From assembly GCA_001464335.1 (NCBI GenBank), contig LNEV01000002.1, positions 1-64,000 on the forward strand: a DNA stretch of 64,000 bases, read 5' to 3'. A program made the translations under genes and the position numbers. Below the pieces are notes generated by a model, which had not been told where the DNA came from, did no database searches, and was given only the letters and a program-made list of their open reading frames with translations. Each line of letters begins with the position of its first letter. The stretch's first letter is position 1. Of this stretch, positions 41,149 through 49,265 are shown piece after piece. This stretch comes from Rhizobiales bacterium Ga0077545. GTDB taxonomy: Bacteria; Pseudomonadota; Alphaproteobacteria; Rhizobiales; Methylopilaceae.

Positions 41149-42183
41149 ATGCAGACAATTGCGAAACGGTTCCAAGGCGCTATAAAGGCAGCGTCCTCGG
41201 GGGAGGGTGGTCTGCAAAAGGAATCATACGTGCAGCGCCTATCCACCCGCGATATCCCGCCGAGCGAGCGGCTGTCTTTCGTTCACGATTTCGTTTCCCG
41301 CAACGTCATCGGCCTCGAATTCACGCCGCAGACCCCCGCCGACCCGGAAATGGATCTGGCGACGCTTCCGCTCTCGGCCGATATCAGTGTTTCGCAGGGC
41401 CTCTACACGCCGATTCGCGGCGCCCGCACCCGGGGTCTCCTGCAGGACGGCAAGCACAATTACTTCGTCACGGTGCATACCGACGATTACGAGTTTTCGG
41501 TGGAGGGGCGCCCGCGCGTCAAGGCCGCGGCGGGCGATCTGACGATCATCAGCATGGGCGTGCCGCTGGAATTCTACCTGCCGAACACGCGGGTGGATGT
41601 TCTGCACATCGCCTATGACAGGATCGCGCCCCTCGTTCCGGGCATCGACATGGAACCCTATTATCAGGTTCCGGCCAATGCGCTGGGCGCGGACCTGCTG
41701 TTGGGCTACGCCGATATCCTGCGCGCCTTCGAGCCCGCCGATGCAAAGGCGACGGAGCTGGCCGCGACGCATCTGTGCGAGCTTGTCGCCCTCGTCCTGG
41801 ACGGCAAGACCGCTGTGGAGCGCGGACGCTCATCCATCCGCGCCGCGCGGCTGGATCTCGTGAAGAAGGATATAGCGGAGCGGCTGCACGAGCCGGAGCT
41901 GTGCGTTGAGGATGTGGCGCGTCGGCAATCTGTCAGCACGCGCTACGTGCACAAACTGTTCGAGATGGAGGGCGTCACCTTCTCCGAGTATGTGCGCGAC
42001 AGCCGTCTTGACCTCGCCCATCGCGCGCTGCTTGCGGCCCCGCGCGAGCGCCGGATCAGCATTTCCGGCGTGGCGTTCGACTGCGGCTTTGGAGACATTT
42101 CGAACTTCAACCGTTCGTTCCGCCGTCGCTATGGCATCACGCCGTCCGACCTTGTGGCGAACGCCCTGCGGCGGCGCAACTGA
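41149..42183 (+). CDS. AraC family transcriptional regulator
   Basis: This 344-residue regulator has a C-terminal AraC/XylS double helix-turn-helix (about 245-340): LCVEDVARRQSVSTRYVHKL, then ISGVAFDCGFGDISNFNRSF and RRRYGITPSDL. The N-terminal half (about 35-190) is a cupin-like sensing domain of the type found in AraC-binding-like regulators (GLEFTPQ, then DDYEFSVEGRPRVKAAAGDL). No adjacent operon clearly depends on it; the small lipoprotein pair follows after 156 bases. Confidence 0.9.
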   Translation: MQTIAKRFQGAIKAASSGEGGLQKESYVQRLSTRDIPPSERLSFVHDFVSRNVIGLEFTPQTPADPEMDLATLPLSADISVSQGLYTPIRGARTRGLLQDGKHNYFVTVHTDDYEFSVEGRPRVKAAAGDLTIISMGVPLEFYLPNTRVDVLHIAYDRIAPLVPGIDMEPYYQVPANALGADLLLGYADILRAFEPADAKATELAATHLCELVALVLDGKTAVERGRSSIRAARLDLVKKDIAERLHEPELCVEDVARRQSVSTRYVHKLFEMEGVTFSEYVRDSRLDLAHRALLAAPRERRISISGVAFDCGFGDISNFNRSFRRRYGITPSDLVANALRRRN

Positions 42184-42339
42184 AAGAAAGCCGCCGGGAA
42201 GTTCCCATCCTGCAAAGCTGATTCCCATTGCACCAAGACGCTCCTGACGCTCACGCCTAGATACCGCTCTGCACGGCGAACCGCCGTCTTCCGTTCGCGG
42301 GCATTCGACCCCACGAACGCCATCAAAGCGGGTGTGAAG

Positions 42340-42726
42340 ATGAAAGTCATGATCGTATTGGCAGGTGCGTTGGCGTTGGCCGCTTGCGGCCAGACAACGG
42401 GCTCGGCTCGCCGTGCACCGGCTTCGGCCGCCGAACCCGCCTTGGCGGCAGCCCCGAAACAGGATGCGGGCCAACAGGCGGCGGCGACGCGGACGGCGGC
42501 GGCTCCCGCCGGCGCTGCGGACCACTGCGCGGAAGCGGCCAACAAGGCCATGCAGGCCCAGACCAACGCGGCCATGGTCGGCGGCGCCCTGTCCATGGTC
42601 GGGGGCCTCGGCGGATTTGCCGGGCGTGGCGGTATGGTCGCCGCCCAGGCGGCATCCGTCGGCGGGCAGGTCGCTCAATCCCAGGCGCGCGCGCAGGCGC
42701 AGGCCGATATGCAGGAGTGCATGTAA
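42340..42726 (+). CDS. Small Ala/Gln-rich lipoprotein of unknown function
   Basis: The 128-residue product has a lipoprotein signal MKVMIVLAGALALAAC with lipobox LAAC. The mature part is low-complexity Ala/Gln/Gly (AGQQAAATRTAAAPAGAADH), then two small-residue hydrophobic stretches (AAMVGGALSMVGGLGGFAGR) and a Gln-rich tail ending in a single Cys-Met. I do not recognise the family. ATG 42340 gives a standard lipoprotein start; the in-frame GTG at 42334 adds two residues. Its stop overlaps the next start (TAATG), so the two are translated together. Confidence 0.6.
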   Translation: MKVMIVLAGALALAACGQTTGSARRAPASAAEPALAAAPKQDAGQQAAATRTAAAPAGAADHCAEAANKAMQAQTNAAMVGGALSMVGGLGGFAGRGGMVAAQAASVGGQVAQSQARAQAQADMQECM

Positions 42727-43211
42727 TGACGCGTGCTCTTCTCGCGATCCTGATCGCAATGGCATTCGCGTCGGCAGCTACGGCTCTCTCGCCCGGCGAG
42801 GCGGGGAAGATCGTTGTCCTTATCGGACAGCTTTCGCCGGAAATTGGCGAAATCGCATTTGACGACGAGGAGGCCGATCAATGGTTCGAGGATGACGCGG
42901 CCTACGAGCAGCGGATCACCAAGGCGGGCTTTACCCGAGAAAGCTGGAAAGCGGGGTTCGATGCGGTGGTGAAAGGCTATTTCGCTCTCATCCCGCAGGC
43001 GCAGATCGATGCGATGATGAATGCCGCGCGGGTCCAGCTCGCCCAGTCGGCCAGCCTGTCGGCCGAGCAGAAGGCCGAAGTCGCTGCGGAGTTCGAACAG
43101 CACGTTGCCAAAGTCCAGCGTTACCGAGACGAAGGCCGTTCCGCGGCGGACGCGGTGCGGCCCTTTGCGGGGCGCCTCAAAACGCTCATCGATTCCGGCA
43201 GCGAGGACTGA
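42726..43211 (+). CDS. Secreted protein of unknown function, paired with the lipoprotein
   Basis: The 161-residue product has a short signal peptide (MTRALLAILIAMAFASAATA) and a mostly helical, acidic mature part (ALSPGEAGKIVVLIGQLSPE, then EEADQWFEDDAAYEQRITKA). The ATG overlaps the stop of the lipoprotein gene. No family is recognised. Its TGA at 43209-43211 abuts the stop of prfC on the other strand directly, forming TGATCA with no spacer, so no terminator separates the convergent units. Confidence 0.6.
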   Translation: MTRALLAILIAMAFASAATALSPGEAGKIVVLIGQLSPEIGEIAFDDEEADQWFEDDAAYEQRITKAGFTRESWKAGFDAVVKGYFALIPQAQIDAMMNAARVQLAQSASLSAEQKAEVAAEFEQHVAKVQRYRDEGRSAADAVRPFAGRLKTLIDSGSED

Positions 43212-44798
43212 TCAGCCGCGCTCGCGCACATCGACGAATTTCAGCTTCGGCCAATCCTGCTTCGCCTGATCGAGCGTCCACGTGTTGCGGGCAAGAAAGA
43301 CGAACGCTCCGTCGCGGTCTTCCGCGACGGAGGAGCGGTTGGTTTCGAGAAACTTCTCGATCTGGGTCTTGTCGTCGCTGTCGATCCAGCGCGCGGTCAC
43401 GAAAGGCGCGGGCTCGTAGCGGATCGGAACGCCGTATTCCTTGTCCATACGGGATGCGAGAACGTCGAGCTGCAGCGACCCGACGACGCCGACGATGGAC
43501 TGCGAGCCGATCAGCGGGCGGAAAACCTGCGTCACGCCTTCCTCGGCCATGTCCTGAAGCGCGCGGCCGAGCTGTTTGGCTTTCATCGGATCGTCGAGAT
43601 GGACGCGGCGCAGGATTTCCGGTGCGAAGTTCGGAATGCCTTCGAAGCGGATTGTCTCTCCCTCGGTCAGCGTGTCGCCGACACGCAGCATTCCGTGGTT
43701 TGGGATGCCGATGATGTCGCCCGGCAAGGCTTCGTCGGCGGTTTCGCGGTCCTGCGCGAAGAAGAAGATCGGCGCGGCAATCGTGACCATACGATTCTCG
43801 CGCACATGGAACAGCTTCATGCCGCGCTTGAAGCGGCCGGAACACAGGCGGATGAAGGCCACGCGATCGCGGTGGTTCGGGTCCATATTGGCCTGGACCT
43901 TGAAGACGAAGCCGGTGACCGGCTTTTCCGCGGCCGAAACCTTGCGGGCATTGGCGGGACGCGTGGTGGGCGGCGGCGCGAAGTCGGCCAGCGCCTGCAA
44001 AAGCTCCGCGACGCCGAACTCCTTCAGCGCCGAGCCGAAATAGACCGGCGACAGATGCCCTTCGCGAAAACTCTCGAGGTCGAATTTCGGCAGCGCCCCT
44101 TCGGCAAGTTCGAACCCTTCGAGCGCGGGGCCGAGAATGTGCGGCTCGATGCCCTGTGCGGACAGTTCCGACGGGTCATCGAAAGTCACGACCCGTGCGG
44201 CACGGCCGCCGCGCTCCTCGGGCAGGATGGCGCGCTTGTTCACGATGTCGATGAGACCGCGGAAATCGGTGCCGAGGCCGATCGGCCAGCTCATCGGCGA
44301 CAGATCGAGCGCAAGGCCCGACGAGATGTCGTCGAGCAAGGTCAGCGGATCGACGCCCTCGCGGTCCACCTTGTTAATAAAGGTGACGATCGGAATGTCG
44401 CGCAGGCGGCAGACCTCGAACAGCTTGCGCGTCTGGCTCTCGATGCCCTTTGCCGCGTCGATGACCATCACGGCGGCATCGACGGCGGACAGGGTGCGAT
44501 ATGTGTCCTCGGAGAAGTCCGAATGGCCGGGCGTGTCGAGCAGGTTGAACGTGATGCCGTCACGCTCGAATGTCATGACGGAGGACGTCACCGAGATCCC
44601 GCGTTTCTGCTCGATGTCCATCCAGTCGGAACGGGCGCGCCGGCGTTCGCCGCGCGCCTTCACATCACCGGCGGCGCGGATGGCGCCGCCCGCAAGCAGG
44701 AGGCGTTCGGTCAAGGTCGTTTTGCCGGCGTCCGGATGCGAGATGATCGCAAAGGTGCGGCGGGACGCATAAGGCGCGACGGATGTATCTGCGGTCAT
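43212..44798 (-). CDS. prfC: Peptide chain release factor 3 (RF3)
   Basis: RF3 is a translational GTPase that removes RF1/RF2 from the ribosome after peptide release. The 528-residue product has the P-loop ISHPDAGKTTLTERLLL, switch I with EQKRGISVTSSVM, DTPGHSDFSEDTYR (G3), TFINKVDRE (G4), then domain II (CSGRFKRGMKLFHVRENRMV) and the C-terminal domain ending DVRERG. Length is normal. The gene stands alone; its start at 44798 (MTADTSVAPYASRRTFAIIS) gives the usual short leader before the GTPase domain. Confidence 0.97.
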   Translation of the reverse strand: MTADTSVAPYASRRTFAIISHPDAGKTTLTERLLLAGGAIRAAGDVKARGERRRARSDWMDIEQKRGISVTSSVMTFERDGITFNLLDTPGHSDFSEDTYRTLSAVDAAVMVIDAAKGIESQTRKLFEVCRLRDIPIVTFINKVDREGVDPLTLLDDISSGLALDLSPMSWPIGLGTDFRGLIDIVNKRAILPEERGGRAARVVTFDDPSELSAQGIEPHILGPALEGFELAEGALPKFDLESFREGHLSPVYFGSALKEFGVAELLQALADFAPPPTTRPANARKVSAAEKPVTGFVFKVQANMDPNHRDRVAFIRLCSGRFKRGMKLFHVRENRMVTIAAPIFFFAQDRETADEALPGDIIGIPNHGMLRVGDTLTEGETIRFEGIPNFAPEILRRVHLDDPMKAKQLGRALQDMAEEGVTQVFRPLIGSQSIVGVVGSLQLDVLASRMDKEYGVPIRYEPAPFVTARWIDSDDKTQIEKFLETNRSSVAEDRDGAFVFLARNTWTLDQAKQDWPKLKFVDVRERG

Positions 44799-44856
44799 GG
44801 CCGCTCAAATCTTTCAAAAATGTCGGAAGCTCGCGCTGACGTAACAAACGCGGCGG

Positions 44857-45723
44857 TCAGCGGCAATATGTGGTGCGCCCATCTCTTCCGCGGCGTGCAA
44901 GGTCGAGATGGAAGTGCTCGTCGTGGGAGGAGACGCCCGGGCCGAGCACGGTGGTGAACGGACCGCAGGCTGTGCCCCGGATTTCACTCAGAAATCCGAG
45001 CTCCGCCTCGCCGCCTTTGTCGCTGACGGGCACGACGACGCCGTTCGCGCGCTCGAAGCCGCCGATGTCGAGCGCATTGGCGCTCGCATGTTCGGAGAGC
45101 TTGGCGCCCACCACGCGGTTGCGGCCCCGGCATTCGTAGCCGCCCGTCTGCCGGAAAGCGACGATCGGCCCGCCAAGATGTTTTTGGGCGGCAGGCTGCA
45201 CCGAAGCGGCAAGCCAGTCGAGCGTCGCCTTGGCGACCCTGCAGGACGTGACGGCGGGGTTTTCCAGAGACACCTTCTGCCCCCCTTTTGGCGTGATCGA
45301 TTTCAGCCGGATCGGCGTCAAGGCGCCGCACTGGCCTTCCACAATCCGTGGCAGGCGTTCGAACTCGATCTCGCCGGCTGCTTCGAGTTCGTCGCACAAG
45401 GGTTCGGGAATGGGATCCAGCGGAACATCGGCCTCGACGACCGCCGGTGCGGCGGGCTCCGTCGGTTTCGGCTTTGCCGTTTCGGCTGCTGCCGGCTCTT
45501 TCGGGCGTGGAACCGGCATCGGAACGGACTCGGGGGCGCTCACGGGCTCTGCCGGTTTTTCAGGAGATTTTATGTCTTGTGGTGGACCCGCTTTGGTGAG
45601 TCGTGCCGGGCGAGGTTCCGGCAGAGGCATCGCCAAGGCACCGATGGGAACAAGGAGTGCCACGAGAAGGGCGATGAGGATCGTCACGACATATTGAACG
45701 TCGGGACGGGGGAGTTGGTTCAC
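44857..45723 (-). CDS. Extensin-like family protein, secreted
   Basis: The 288-residue protein has an N-terminal membrane anchor or signal (VVTILIALLVALLVPIGALA), a Pro/Ala/Glu-rich linker (about 32-105, including PVSAPESVPMPVPRPKEP), and the C-terminal extensin-like domain of bacterial envelope proteins. That domain carries the paired metal-site-like motifs SEHASANALDIGGF and HDEHFHLDLA, plus four Cys likely forming disulfides. A peptidoglycan-peptidase-like role is suggested by the H..D/H.H pattern but unproven. It starts at GTG 45723, overlapping the stop of the coiled-coil gene (GTGA). Confidence 0.85.
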   Translation of the reverse strand: MNQLPRPDVQYVVTILIALLVALLVPIGALAMPLPEPRPARLTKAGPPQDIKSPEKPAEPVSAPESVPMPVPRPKEPAAAETAKPKPTEPAAPAVVEADVPLDPIPEPLCDELEAAGEIEFERLPRIVEGQCGALTPIRLKSITPKGGQKVSLENPAVTSCRVAKATLDWLAASVQPAAQKHLGGPIVAFRQTGGYECRGRNRVVGAKLSEHASANALDIGGFERANGVVVPVSDKGGEAELGFLSEIRGTACGPFTTVLGPGVSSHDEHFHLDLARRGRDGRTTYCR

Positions 45724-46727
45724 CGCGCCGTCGGGAAAGTTACAGACGCCGCCGAGATTTGTTCTGCATCGCGGCTGGCGCGCACCGCCGATTGCAGAAC
45801 GCCGCCGCCTCCACCCGAAGCGCGCCCGTTGCCGTTCGCTGCGCGCGCGAGATCGCCGGCCAGCCGCTCAATCTGCTGGCGCAGAAGCGTGATGTCCTCG
45901 CCGCTGTCGCGCACGTTCTGGCGCGAGTTGAGGGCGTGTTCGGTCCGCACGCGGTCGAGTTCGCGCTCGAGCGCGGCTTTCTCCGAACGCAGCGCGTCCG
46001 CGGTCTGCAGCGCGCTCTCGGCGCGGGTGCGATATTGCGCAAGATCGAGTTCGGCGGCGACGAGCTTCTGGCGCGAGCCGTCCGCGCGGTCCGATTCGCC
46101 ACGCAGATTTTCCGCGGAGCGGCGCTGGGCTTCGGCCAGTTCGCGCTGAAGCATGCTGATCTGCTGTTCGAGCGAGCCGATCTTGAGACGCAGTTCCTGG
46201 GCCTGCGCGGTGGCGCTGGACACTTCCAGTCGCCGCGCATCCGCCAGATGGATGAGTTCGCTGCGCTCCCGTTCCAGCTGCTTGTTGGTGCGCTGGGCTT
46301 CGGCAAAGCGCGCTTCGATCTGCGCAAGACTGGCTTTGGAGCCGGCGATCTCGGCTTTCAGGTTTTCGATCGTCTTCTGGTCGCCGCCTTCGCGCGTCTG
46401 GCCTTCGGCGATTTTCGTGTTGGCCTCGCCAAGCGCGGTGCGCAGCGCGAAATTCGCGGTGTCGCGGCGGCCGATATCGGCCATCGCCTGCGTCATGCGC
46501 TGCCGCATGACATTGGACAGACGTTCAAGGCGGCGGTGCTCGATGGCCTGTTCGGCGCGCATGAGATCGCGCGAGGCGACGATCTCGTCTCGCGACAGAG
46601 GCAGACGACGCATGATGCGGTGCGTCGTGAGGCGCACGGCGCGTGACCACAGCGCTCGTCCAAGAAACAACGCAACAAGGCTTGCAATCAGGAAGCCGAG
46701 CGCGGCGTAAAGAAGCGGCTCGACCAT
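45720..46727 (-). CDS. Membrane-anchored coiled-coil protein of unknown function
   Basis: The 335-residue product has one N-terminal membrane helix (LLYAALGFLIASLVALFLGR, about 4-24), then a short basic segment (WSRAVRLTTHRIMRRLPLSR), then a long heptad-rich coiled coil from about 75 to 290 (KTIENLKAEIAGSKASLAQI, then LKIGSLEQQISMLQRELAEA). A Gly-rich stretch (RASGGGGGVL) near the end precedes a short tail. The architecture is common in alphaproteobacterial envelope or division-associated proteins, but I do not recognise a named family. It is translationally coupled to the extensin-like gene, which suggests a joint envelope role. Confidence 0.75.
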   Translation of the reverse strand: MVEPLLYAALGFLIASLVALFLGRALWSRAVRLTTHRIMRRLPLSRDEIVASRDLMRAEQAIEHRRLERLSNVMRQRMTQAMADIGRRDTANFALRTALGEANTKIAEGQTREGGDQKTIENLKAEIAGSKASLAQIEARFAEAQRTNKQLERERSELIHLADARRLEVSSATAQAQELRLKIGSLEQQISMLQRELAEAQRRSAENLRGESDRADGSRQKLVAAELDLAQYRTRAESALQTADALRSEKAALERELDRVRTEHALNSRQNVRDSGEDITLLRQQIERLAGDLARAANGNGRASGGGGGVLQSAVRASRDAEQISAASVTFPTAR

Positions 46728-46831
46728 GTGTCAGCCCGTTATCCGCCTATCCGGTGAAAGGGCATACATGCCACGCGGCGATGAAGTTCGCCAGAGGCAC
46801 ACGCGTTGCCATGATGGGATAATCCGGCCGC

Positions 46832-47431
46832 TCAGAAAGGATTCCAGGTCGCGCGCGGGGAGAATTTCAGATAGCCGACATTGACGCCGAAGCGCGCACC
46901 GACACCCGATTGAATGGGAACGAGCACGATGCCGTCGATGGACAGGGCCGTCATGCCGAACCCGCCGACAATATAGGCCGAGCCGTTGACGCCCGGAAAC
47001 CGCCGGAGAATAGAATCGGGCGCCGGCAGATTGTAGACGAGGATCATCGTGCGGGCGCCTTCGCCGCCGAGATCGAAGCCGATGGACGGCCCCTGCCAGT
47101 AGACCTGCCGGTCTCCGCCATTCTTCATATACAGCTTGCCCTCGCCGTAGCGCAGGCCGACGCCGATGGCGCCGGAGCCCTCCTGGCCGAGAATGTAGCC
47201 GTTGGGGCGCCCCCATTTGCTGCCCGCATATTCGATGATGGATGCGAGTTCGCGGCTGACGACGCCGAAGAATTTGTGGCCGCGCGAGACGATCTCGTCT
47301 GTCTCATACGTCCCGGTGCGGTCCGAGCCGCCTTGATATTGCGCCGCTGCCGGCTGAGGCGCGGCGATCAGCGCGACGGCAAGGAGGGCCAGCGAAGCGG
47401 CAAAATGGAGCAGGGCAGTCGACCGGTTCAT
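46832..47431 (-). CDS. eipA: DUF1134 / EipA-type periplasmic envelope integrity protein
   Basis: The 199-residue product has a signal peptide (MNRSTALLHFAASLALLAVA, cleavage after QPAAA) and a DUF1134 domain: YETDEIVSRGHKFFGVVSRE, GYILGQEGSGAIGVGLRYGE and VGGFGMTALSIDGIVLVPIQ. The Brucella member EipA is a small periplasmic beta-barrel needed for envelope stability. ATG 47431 follows GAGGCCCGA; an upstream in-frame start at 47452 is less well supported. It stands alone between the coiled-coil gene and cysQ. Confidence 0.88.
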   Translation of the reverse strand: MNRSTALLHFAASLALLAVALIAAPQPAAAQYQGGSDRTGTYETDEIVSRGHKFFGVVSRELASIIEYAGSKWGRPNGYILGQEGSGAIGVGLRYGEGKLYMKNGGDRQVYWQGPSIGFDLGGEGARTMILVYNLPAPDSILRRFPGVNGSAYIVGGFGMTALSIDGIVLVPIQSGVGARFGVNVGYLKFSPRATWNPF

Positions 47432-47548
47432 TCGGGCCTCGACAGATGACAAGCGGGACGGAAGCCGGTCCGGATGGATGGCGGCCTGTAGGCTGGCACG
47501 AATCCTAGCCTAATTTTCAATGAAATCGTGACCCTGCGAAGGCAAACA

Positions 47549-48352
47549 TCAGGCTTCGGGCGGTCTTCCCCAGGCAATGAACGGTCCATTGCGGAAATTC
47601 TCGGCGTTTTTCGAATAGGCGAGCGGTGTCCCGTCCGGACTGAGGACGGCGCCTCCCGCCGCGGAAAGGATGGCGTCGCCCGCTGCGGTGTCCCATTCCA
47701 TCGTCGATGTGAAGCGCGCGTAGAGATCGGCGGCCCCTTCGGCGACGAGGCCGAATTTGATCGCCGAGCCGAGCCTTTGGCGTTCGGTCACGTTGTGCTG
47801 GTCGAGAAAGGCCTCGGTCGGTGCGCTGTTGTGGCCGCGGCTCGTGAGCGCGACGAGGGGCCGTGCGGCCTCCCGTGTGTGGATCTTCGTGAAGCTGTCC
47901 GCGAGAGGCGTCGCACCCTTGTCGTGCAACGAGCGGGCGGCTCCGGTGCCCTCGATGCCCCAATAGGTGCGGCCGAGAGCCGGCGCGTGCAGGATGCCGA
48001 GGCGGGGGCGCCCGTTTTCGACAAGCGCGAGATTGACCGTGTATTCGGGGCGCCCGGAGACGAATTCGCGCGTGCCGTCGAGCGGGTCGATGCAGATGAA
48101 CGTGCCGGCCAGCACCGGCACGTCGCCCCCGGCCGCGCTCTCTTCGGCAAGGACGGGCACGCCCGGCAGAAGCTGGCGCAGCCCGGCGAGGATCGTCTCC
48201 TCCGCGCGCACATCCGCAATGGTCACCGGCGAATCATCGGATTTGGTCTGGATGTCGAACCCGTCGGATGCAGCCTGAAGGATCACGCGTCCGGCCTTGG
48301 CGCTCAGTTCGACGAGAGCGTTCAGAAGCGTGGCATCGAGGGAGAACGACAT
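47549..48352 (-). CDS. cysQ: 3'(2'),5'-bisphosphate nucleotidase CysQ
   Basis: CysQ hydrolyses 3'-phosphoadenosine 5'-phosphate to AMP and belongs to the inositol monophosphatase superfamily. The 267-residue product has the metal-binding motifs PVLAEESAAG, FICIDPLDGTREFVSG (the DPLDGT motif) and the C-terminal TMEWDTAAGDAILSAAGG. The ATG at 48352 (MSFSLDATLLNALVELS) is chosen over a much longer open frame whose first 57 residues are Arg/Pro-rich and would overlap the chpT promoter and gene. It is divergent from chpT. Confidence 0.93.
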   Translation of the reverse strand: MSFSLDATLLNALVELSAKAGRVILQAASDGFDIQTKSDDSPVTIADVRAEETILAGLRQLLPGVPVLAEESAAGGDVPVLAGTFICIDPLDGTREFVSGRPEYTVNLALVENGRPRLGILHAPALGRTYWGIEGTGAARSLHDKGATPLADSFTKIHTREAARPLVALTSRGHNSAPTEAFLDQHNVTERQRLGSAIKFGLVAEGAADLYARFTSTMEWDTAAGDAILSAAGGAVLSPDGTPLAYSKNAENFRNGPFIAWGRPPEA

Positions 48353-48471
48353 AGGGGCTCGCGGTCTTCCATATTTTCCGGCGCATGGGGCCGGGCGCGC
48401 GTGGCGCGAATCTGTCGTGCGGTGTATCAGGCTCCCTCCCACGCCGCCAAGCGCGCGACAAGGAGCAGAGA

Positions 48472-49122
48472 ATGTCTTCGCCCATCGAACTCGATGGCCT
48501 CGATCTCGCGGCCCTGATTTCAAGCCGCCTTTGCCATGATGTGATCAGCCCGGTGGGCGCCATCGTCAACGGGCTCGAAGTCCTCGAAGAGGAAAAAGAT
48601 CCCGAGATGCGGGAGATCGCCCTCACGCTCGTCCGCAAGAGCGCCGAGCAGGCGTCCGCGCGTCTTCAGTTCGCGCGTCTTGCGTTCGGCGCGGCGGGGT
48701 CTGCGGGCGCGCAGATCGACACCGGCGATGCCGAGCAGGTGTCGCGCGCGATCATCGGAGACAGCAAGGCCGAACTCGTCTGGAACGGGCCGCGCCTGCT
48801 TCTGCCGAAGAACCAGGTCAAGCTGCTGCTCAACCTTCTGGTGATCGCCATTGCAAGCGTGCCGCGTGGCGGCACGATCACGGTCAACATCGAAGGCACG
48901 GAAGCCGACATCGCGTTCCGCATCACCACGACGGGACCGATGGTGCGCATTCCGGCCACGACGGCCGATCTCATCGCAGGTACGCCGGAGGACGGGCGCG
49001 TCGACGCGCATGTCATTCAGCCCTTCTACACGGGGCTTGTCGCGCGTGCGGCAGGGATGAGCGTAAGCATCGCCGTCGAGGGCGACAATGCCCTGATCGA
49101 AGCGCGCTCCGCGGGCGCTTAA
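48472..49122 (+). CDS. chpT: Histidine phosphotransferase ChpT
   Basis: ChpT passes phosphate from the hybrid kinase CckA to CtrA and CpdR in the alphaproteobacterial cell-cycle relay. The 216-residue product has the phospho-acceptor motif LCHDVISPVGAIVNGLEVL (His22) in an N-terminal helical hairpin, then a degenerate ATPase-like domain (VKLLLNLLVIAIASVPRGGT, TVNIEG) without a nucleotide-binding G-box. AAGGAG precedes ATG 48472. Its stop codon lies inside a CtrA-type box that heads the che operon. Its substrate, CtrA, is encoded at 55043-55741 in the same window. Confidence 0.93.
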   Translation: MSSPIELDGLDLAALISSRLCHDVISPVGAIVNGLEVLEEEKDPEMREIALTLVRKSAEQASARLQFARLAFGAAGSAGAQIDTGDAEQVSRAIIGDSKAELVWNGPRLLLPKNQVKLLLNLLVIAIASVPRGGTITVNIEGTEADIAFRITTTGPMVRIPATTADLIAGTPEDGRVDAHVIQPFYTGLVARAAGMSVSIAVEGDNALIEARSAGA

Positions 49123-49133
49123 TCCCCCATTAA
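49119..49133 (+). promoter_or_regulatory. CtrA box TTAA-N7-TTAA overlapping the chpT stop codon
   Basis: TTAA (49119-49122), seven bases TCCCCCA, and TTAA (49130-49133) followed by CC match the full CtrA consensus exactly. The chpT TAA (49120-49122) is part of the left half-site. It lies 133 bases ahead of the cheA start, the position expected for control of the che operon. Confidence 0.75.
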
Positions 49134-49150
49134 CCATAAAATAGATTAGC

Positions 49151-49179
49151 CCGCCGCTGCCCTATTTTGGCAGTGGCGG
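49151..49179 (+). other. Stem-loop in the cheA leader
   Basis: CCGCCGCTGCC (49151-49161) and GGCAGTGGCGG (49169-49179) form an 11-bp stem with one G-U pair and loop CTATTTT. There is no T-tract after it, so it is more likely a leader structure of the cheA transcript than a terminator for chpT. Confidence 0.55.
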
Positions 49180-49265
49180 CTATGTACGCGCAACGAGCCG
49201 GTAACCGTTTTACTTTACCAATTCCCTCGATAGCCGATCGCTTGGGGCGGCGTCGGGGGATTGAT

